A stretch of DNA of 5,649 nt from an uncultured Clostridia bacterium. GTDB lineage: Bacteria > Bacillota > Clostridia > Christensenellales > Aristaeellaceae. Location: the NCBI GenBank assembly GCA_934631055.1, contig CAKTXP010000160.1, positions 1-5,649 of the forward strand, in the 5' to 3' direction. Positions 4,450 to 5,649 of the stretch are shown piece after piece. The position numbers and the translations under genes are program-made. The notes under the pieces are model-generated. The model searched no databases. It had not been told where the DNA came from and was given only the letters and a program-made list of their open reading frames with translations. How positions within the stretch are numbered: the stretch's first letter is position 1; the number at the start of each line of letters is the position of its first letter.

Positions 4450-4478
4450 TTGACAGCATCAGAAAAAACTGATATCAT
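4450..4478 (+). promoter_or_regulatory. Promoter of rplU-prp-rpmA
   Basis: TTGACA (4450-4455, perfect) lies 17 bp from TATCAT (4473-4478, 5 of 6). The predicted start is near 4485, giving a leader of about 79 nt that contains the structured L21-type element. It is the best -35 in the window, as expected for a highly expressed ribosomal-protein unit. Confidence 0.85.
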
Positions 4479-4484
4479 AGAAAG

Positions 4485-4556
4485 GCAAGCCGCTCGGGAC
4501 AGGTCTGCAAATGCCGCATCGGCTACCTAAACCCGGCGAGTATTTATGAGGAGGTG
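4485..4556 (+). promoter_or_regulatory. L21-type ribosomal protein leader
   Basis: The 5' leader folds into nested stems: CTC (4493-4495) with GAG (4538-4540), GGG (4496-4498) with CCC (4532-4534), AGGT (4501-4504) with ACCT (4525-4528), and a terminal GCCG/CGGC hairpin (4513-4516, 4520-4523). The Shine-Dalgarno AGGAGGTG (4549-4556) follows 8 nt after the structure. Position, size and the layered stem agree with the L21 leader known upstream of rplU in Bacillota, thought to mediate autoregulation. Assignment to that RNA family is from memory of its context and shape. Confidence 0.6.
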
Positions 4557-4563
4557 TCACCAT

Positions 4564-4869
4564 ATGTACGCGATTATTGCGACTGGTGGCAAACAGTACC
4601 GCGTTAGTGAGGGCGACGTGATCTACATCGAGAAGATCGATGCTCAGGTTGACTCCACGGTTTCTTTTGACGTCCTGCTCGTGGGCAACGACGGCGATGT
4701 GAAGATCGGCACCCCGGTTGTCGAGGGCGTGAAGGTCGAGGGCAAGGTCGTCGGTCAGATCCGCGGCGAGAAGATCGTCGTCTACAAGTACAAGTCCAAG
4801 AAGAACTATCGCCGTAAGCAGGGTCATCGCCAGCCGTACACCAAGGTGGAGATCACCAAGATCGGCTAA
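4564..4869 (+). CDS. rplU: 50S ribosomal protein L21
   Basis: L21 is a large-subunit protein that binds 23S rRNA (and L20) during assembly. The product is 101 residues, the usual size for bacterial L21. It starts MYAIIATGGKQYRV and shows the family's C-terminal KKNYRRKQGHRQPYT signature (residues about 79-93). The ATG at 4564 lies 7 nt after AGGAGGTG (4549-4556); an in-frame ATG at 4546 precedes that ribosome site and is not the start. It is the first gene of rplU-prp-rpmA, with prp starting 3 nt after its stop. Confidence 0.99.
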   Translation: MYAIIATGGKQYRVSEGDVIYIEKIDAQVDSTVSFDVLLVGNDGDVKIGTPVVEGVKVEGKVVGQIRGEKIVVYKYKSKKNYRRKQGHRQPYTKVEITKIG

Positions 4870-4872
4870 GAG

Positions 4873-5250
4873 ATGACCACCATCACGGTCTATACTTCTT
4901 CCTCTGCCGGTATCCGCGGCTTTCTTGCCAGCGGTCATGCGGGCGGGAAGAAGATAAGGGGATACGATCTGGTCTGCTGCGCGGTCTCCGCGCTGACGCA
5001 GACCGGCGTCAATGCGCTTGAAGCTGTCGTGAAAGTGACGCCTGTCGTCGAGGTGAAGGACGGATATCTCAAATGTATCCTTCCGGAACAGATGACTTCC
5101 GAGCAGTCGGAAAGAGCGCAAATCGTTCTCCAAACGGTCATGACGGGACTGACAGACATTCAAAAAATCTATCCGAATCTGATTCGGATACAGCAAGAAG
5201 AATGGAGGCAAGCAGATGCTTACGATGAATCTTCAGCTCTTCGCTCATAA
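4873..5250 (+). CDS. prp: Ribosomal-processing cysteine protease Prp (YsxB family)
   Basis: Prp removes the N-terminal extension of ribosomal protein L27; it is essential in Staphylococcus aureus. The predicted catalytic pair is visible: H22 in the GHA motif (21-23) and a cysteine in the DLVCCAVSAL motif, most likely C35, with C36 adjacent. At 125 residues it is a little longer than the usual 105-115, because the frame continues 35 nt into rpmA; the extra tail (about DAYDESSALRS) is probably dispensable. There is no good Shine-Dalgarno. The ATG lies 3 nt after the rplU stop, so translation is probably coupled. The location between rplU and rpmA, its substrate gene, supports the assignment strongly. 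Confidence 0.95.
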   Translation: MTTITVYTSSSAGIRGFLASGHAGGKKIRGYDLVCCAVSALTQTGVNALEAVVKVTPVVEVKDGYLKCILPEQMTSEQSERAQIVLQTVMTGLTDIQKIYPNLIRIQQEEWRQADAYDESSALRS

Positions 5251-5500
5251 GAAGGGCACCGGTTCTTCCCACAACGGCCGCGACAGCGAGTCTAAGCGCC
5301 TTGGCGCGAAGCGCGCGGACGGTCAGTTCGTTCTGGCGGGCAACATCCTGTACCGTCAGCGCGGCACTCATATTCATCCCGGCACCAACTGCGGCATCGG
5401 CGGCGACGATACCCTGTTCGCTCTGGTTGACGGCGTTGTCCGTTTCGAGCGCCTGGGCAAGAAGAAGACCCGTTGCAGCGTGTACCCGGTTGCGCAGTAA
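5216..5500 (+). CDS. rpmA: 50S ribosomal protein L27 with Prp-cleavable N-terminus
   Basis: L27 reaches with its N-terminus into the peptidyl-transferase centre. The product is 94 residues and starts MLTMNLQLFAHKKGTG. The first nine residues match the extension found in Bacillota (MLxxNLQxF, usual form ending FF-A). Cleavage by Prp is expected between F9 and A10, leaving AHKKG at the mature N-terminus. The core motif GRDSESKRLGAKRADGQFV and the ending SVYPVAQ are standard. The ATG at 5216 follows GGAGG (5204-5208) at 7 nt and lies inside the 3' end of prp, overlapping it by 35 nt. It is the last gene of the unit. Confidence 0.99.
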   Translation: MLTMNLQLFAHKKGTGSSHNGRDSESKRLGAKRADGQFVLAGNILYRQRGTHIHPGTNCGIGGDDTLFALVDGVVRFERLGKKKTRCSVYPVAQ

Positions 5501-5519
5501 TTTTTCTACGCAGTTCAAA

Positions 5520-5561
5520 GAGCGTCCTTTTAGAAGGCGCTCCATAGGGATTTTTAATCCC
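5520..5561 (+). other. Two small hairpins in the rpmA 3' region
   Basis: GAGCG-CCTT pairs with AAGG-CGCTC (5520-5542, one T bulged, TTAG loop), and GGGATT pairs with AATCCC (5547-5561, TTT loop). Neither is followed by a T-run on the plus strand, so they are not convincing terminators alone. They may protect the rpmA 3' end or assist the terminator 10 nt downstream. Confidence 0.45.
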
Positions 5562-5571
5562 GGAAAAAAGT

Positions 5572-5613
5572 GCGGCATAGTCGGTAGAAATATCGGCTAT
5601 GCCGCTTCTTTTT
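5572..5613 (+). terminator. Terminator of rplU-prp-rpmA
   Basis: GCGGCATAG (5572-5580) pairs with CTATGCCGC (5597-5605). The stem continues inward through 5581-5586/5591-5596 with two G-U pairs to a GAAA loop, about 15 bp in total. TTCTTTTT follows at 5606-5613. It is a strong Rho-independent terminator. The remaining 36 bp to the window edge show no recognisable gene. Confidence 0.92.
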
Positions 5614-5649
5614 CACCTTATAGGAAATTGCATAAAGCTTGCTCACGTG

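Noticed and set aside
3582..4478. Minus-strand frame of 298 codons opposite deoC
   Set aside because: deoC has all catalytic residues and a promoter; the minus frame is a shadow and spans the rplU promoter region.
4459..5578. Minus-strand frames opposite rplU, prp and rpmA
   Set aside because: The three plus-strand genes are certain; the opposing frames run across their terminator and leader.
1..5649. CRISPR array, tRNA, rRNA or insertion sequence
   Set aside because: No regularly spaced repeats, cloverleaf-like sequence, rRNA signature, transposase or terminal inverted repeats with target duplication were seen.

Overview
The window looks like a chromosomal segment of a GC-rich member of the Bacillota, probably a clostridial lineage. 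Three things point there: ribosomal protein L27 carries the short N-terminal extension that is removed by the Prp protease, rplU-prp-rpmA is present as a cassette, and uvrB is preceded by a near-consensus Gram-positive (DinR-type) LexA box. Genus-level assignment is not possible from the sequence. Coding regions are GC-rich and the spacers are strikingly A/T-rich.

Layout. Positions 1-1170 (minus strand) hold the N-terminal 390 codons of uvrB, which runs off the left edge. An extended -10 promoter with a LexA operator over its -35 lies just upstream (1211-1246). Positions 1276-1617 hold a compact locus with no large gene. It has a strong minus-strand promoter, a leader, a 28-codon hydrophobic ORF with a Shine-Dalgarno, a long 3' untranslated region and a clean terminator. 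A second, plus-strand promoter drives a predicted RNA of about 100 nt that overlaps the 3' part of that message and ends at its own hairpin. The 5' end of the message is complementary to its 3' region in three blocks. Together this has the architecture of a type I toxin-antitoxin system, and it is the most interesting part of the window.

Positions 1618-1852 are A-rich with no supported gene. They are followed by an extended -10 promoter, a small membrane-protein ORF (1940-2107) and a terminator hairpin shared with the convergent genes. Positions 2159-3585 (minus) hold a two-gene unit: a TIM-barrel sugar phosphate isomerase/epimerase-like protein followed by a phosphinothricin-acetyltransferase-like GNAT enzyme. 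Divergent from it is deoC (3714-4388, plus), with its own promoter. Positions 4400-5613 hold the ribosomal unit: phased A-tracts, a TTGACA promoter, a structured L21-type leader, rplU, prp, rpmA and a strong terminator.

How it works together. UvrB acts in nucleotide excision repair and is probably SOS-controlled here. DeoC catabolises deoxyribose 5-phosphate; the divergent isomerase-like protein may belong to sugar metabolism, but its substrate is unknown. In the ribosomal unit, Prp is made between L21 and L27 and is expected to trim the L27 N-terminus before assembly. The candidate toxin locus sits in the uvrB upstream region but is separated from uvrB by its own terminator.
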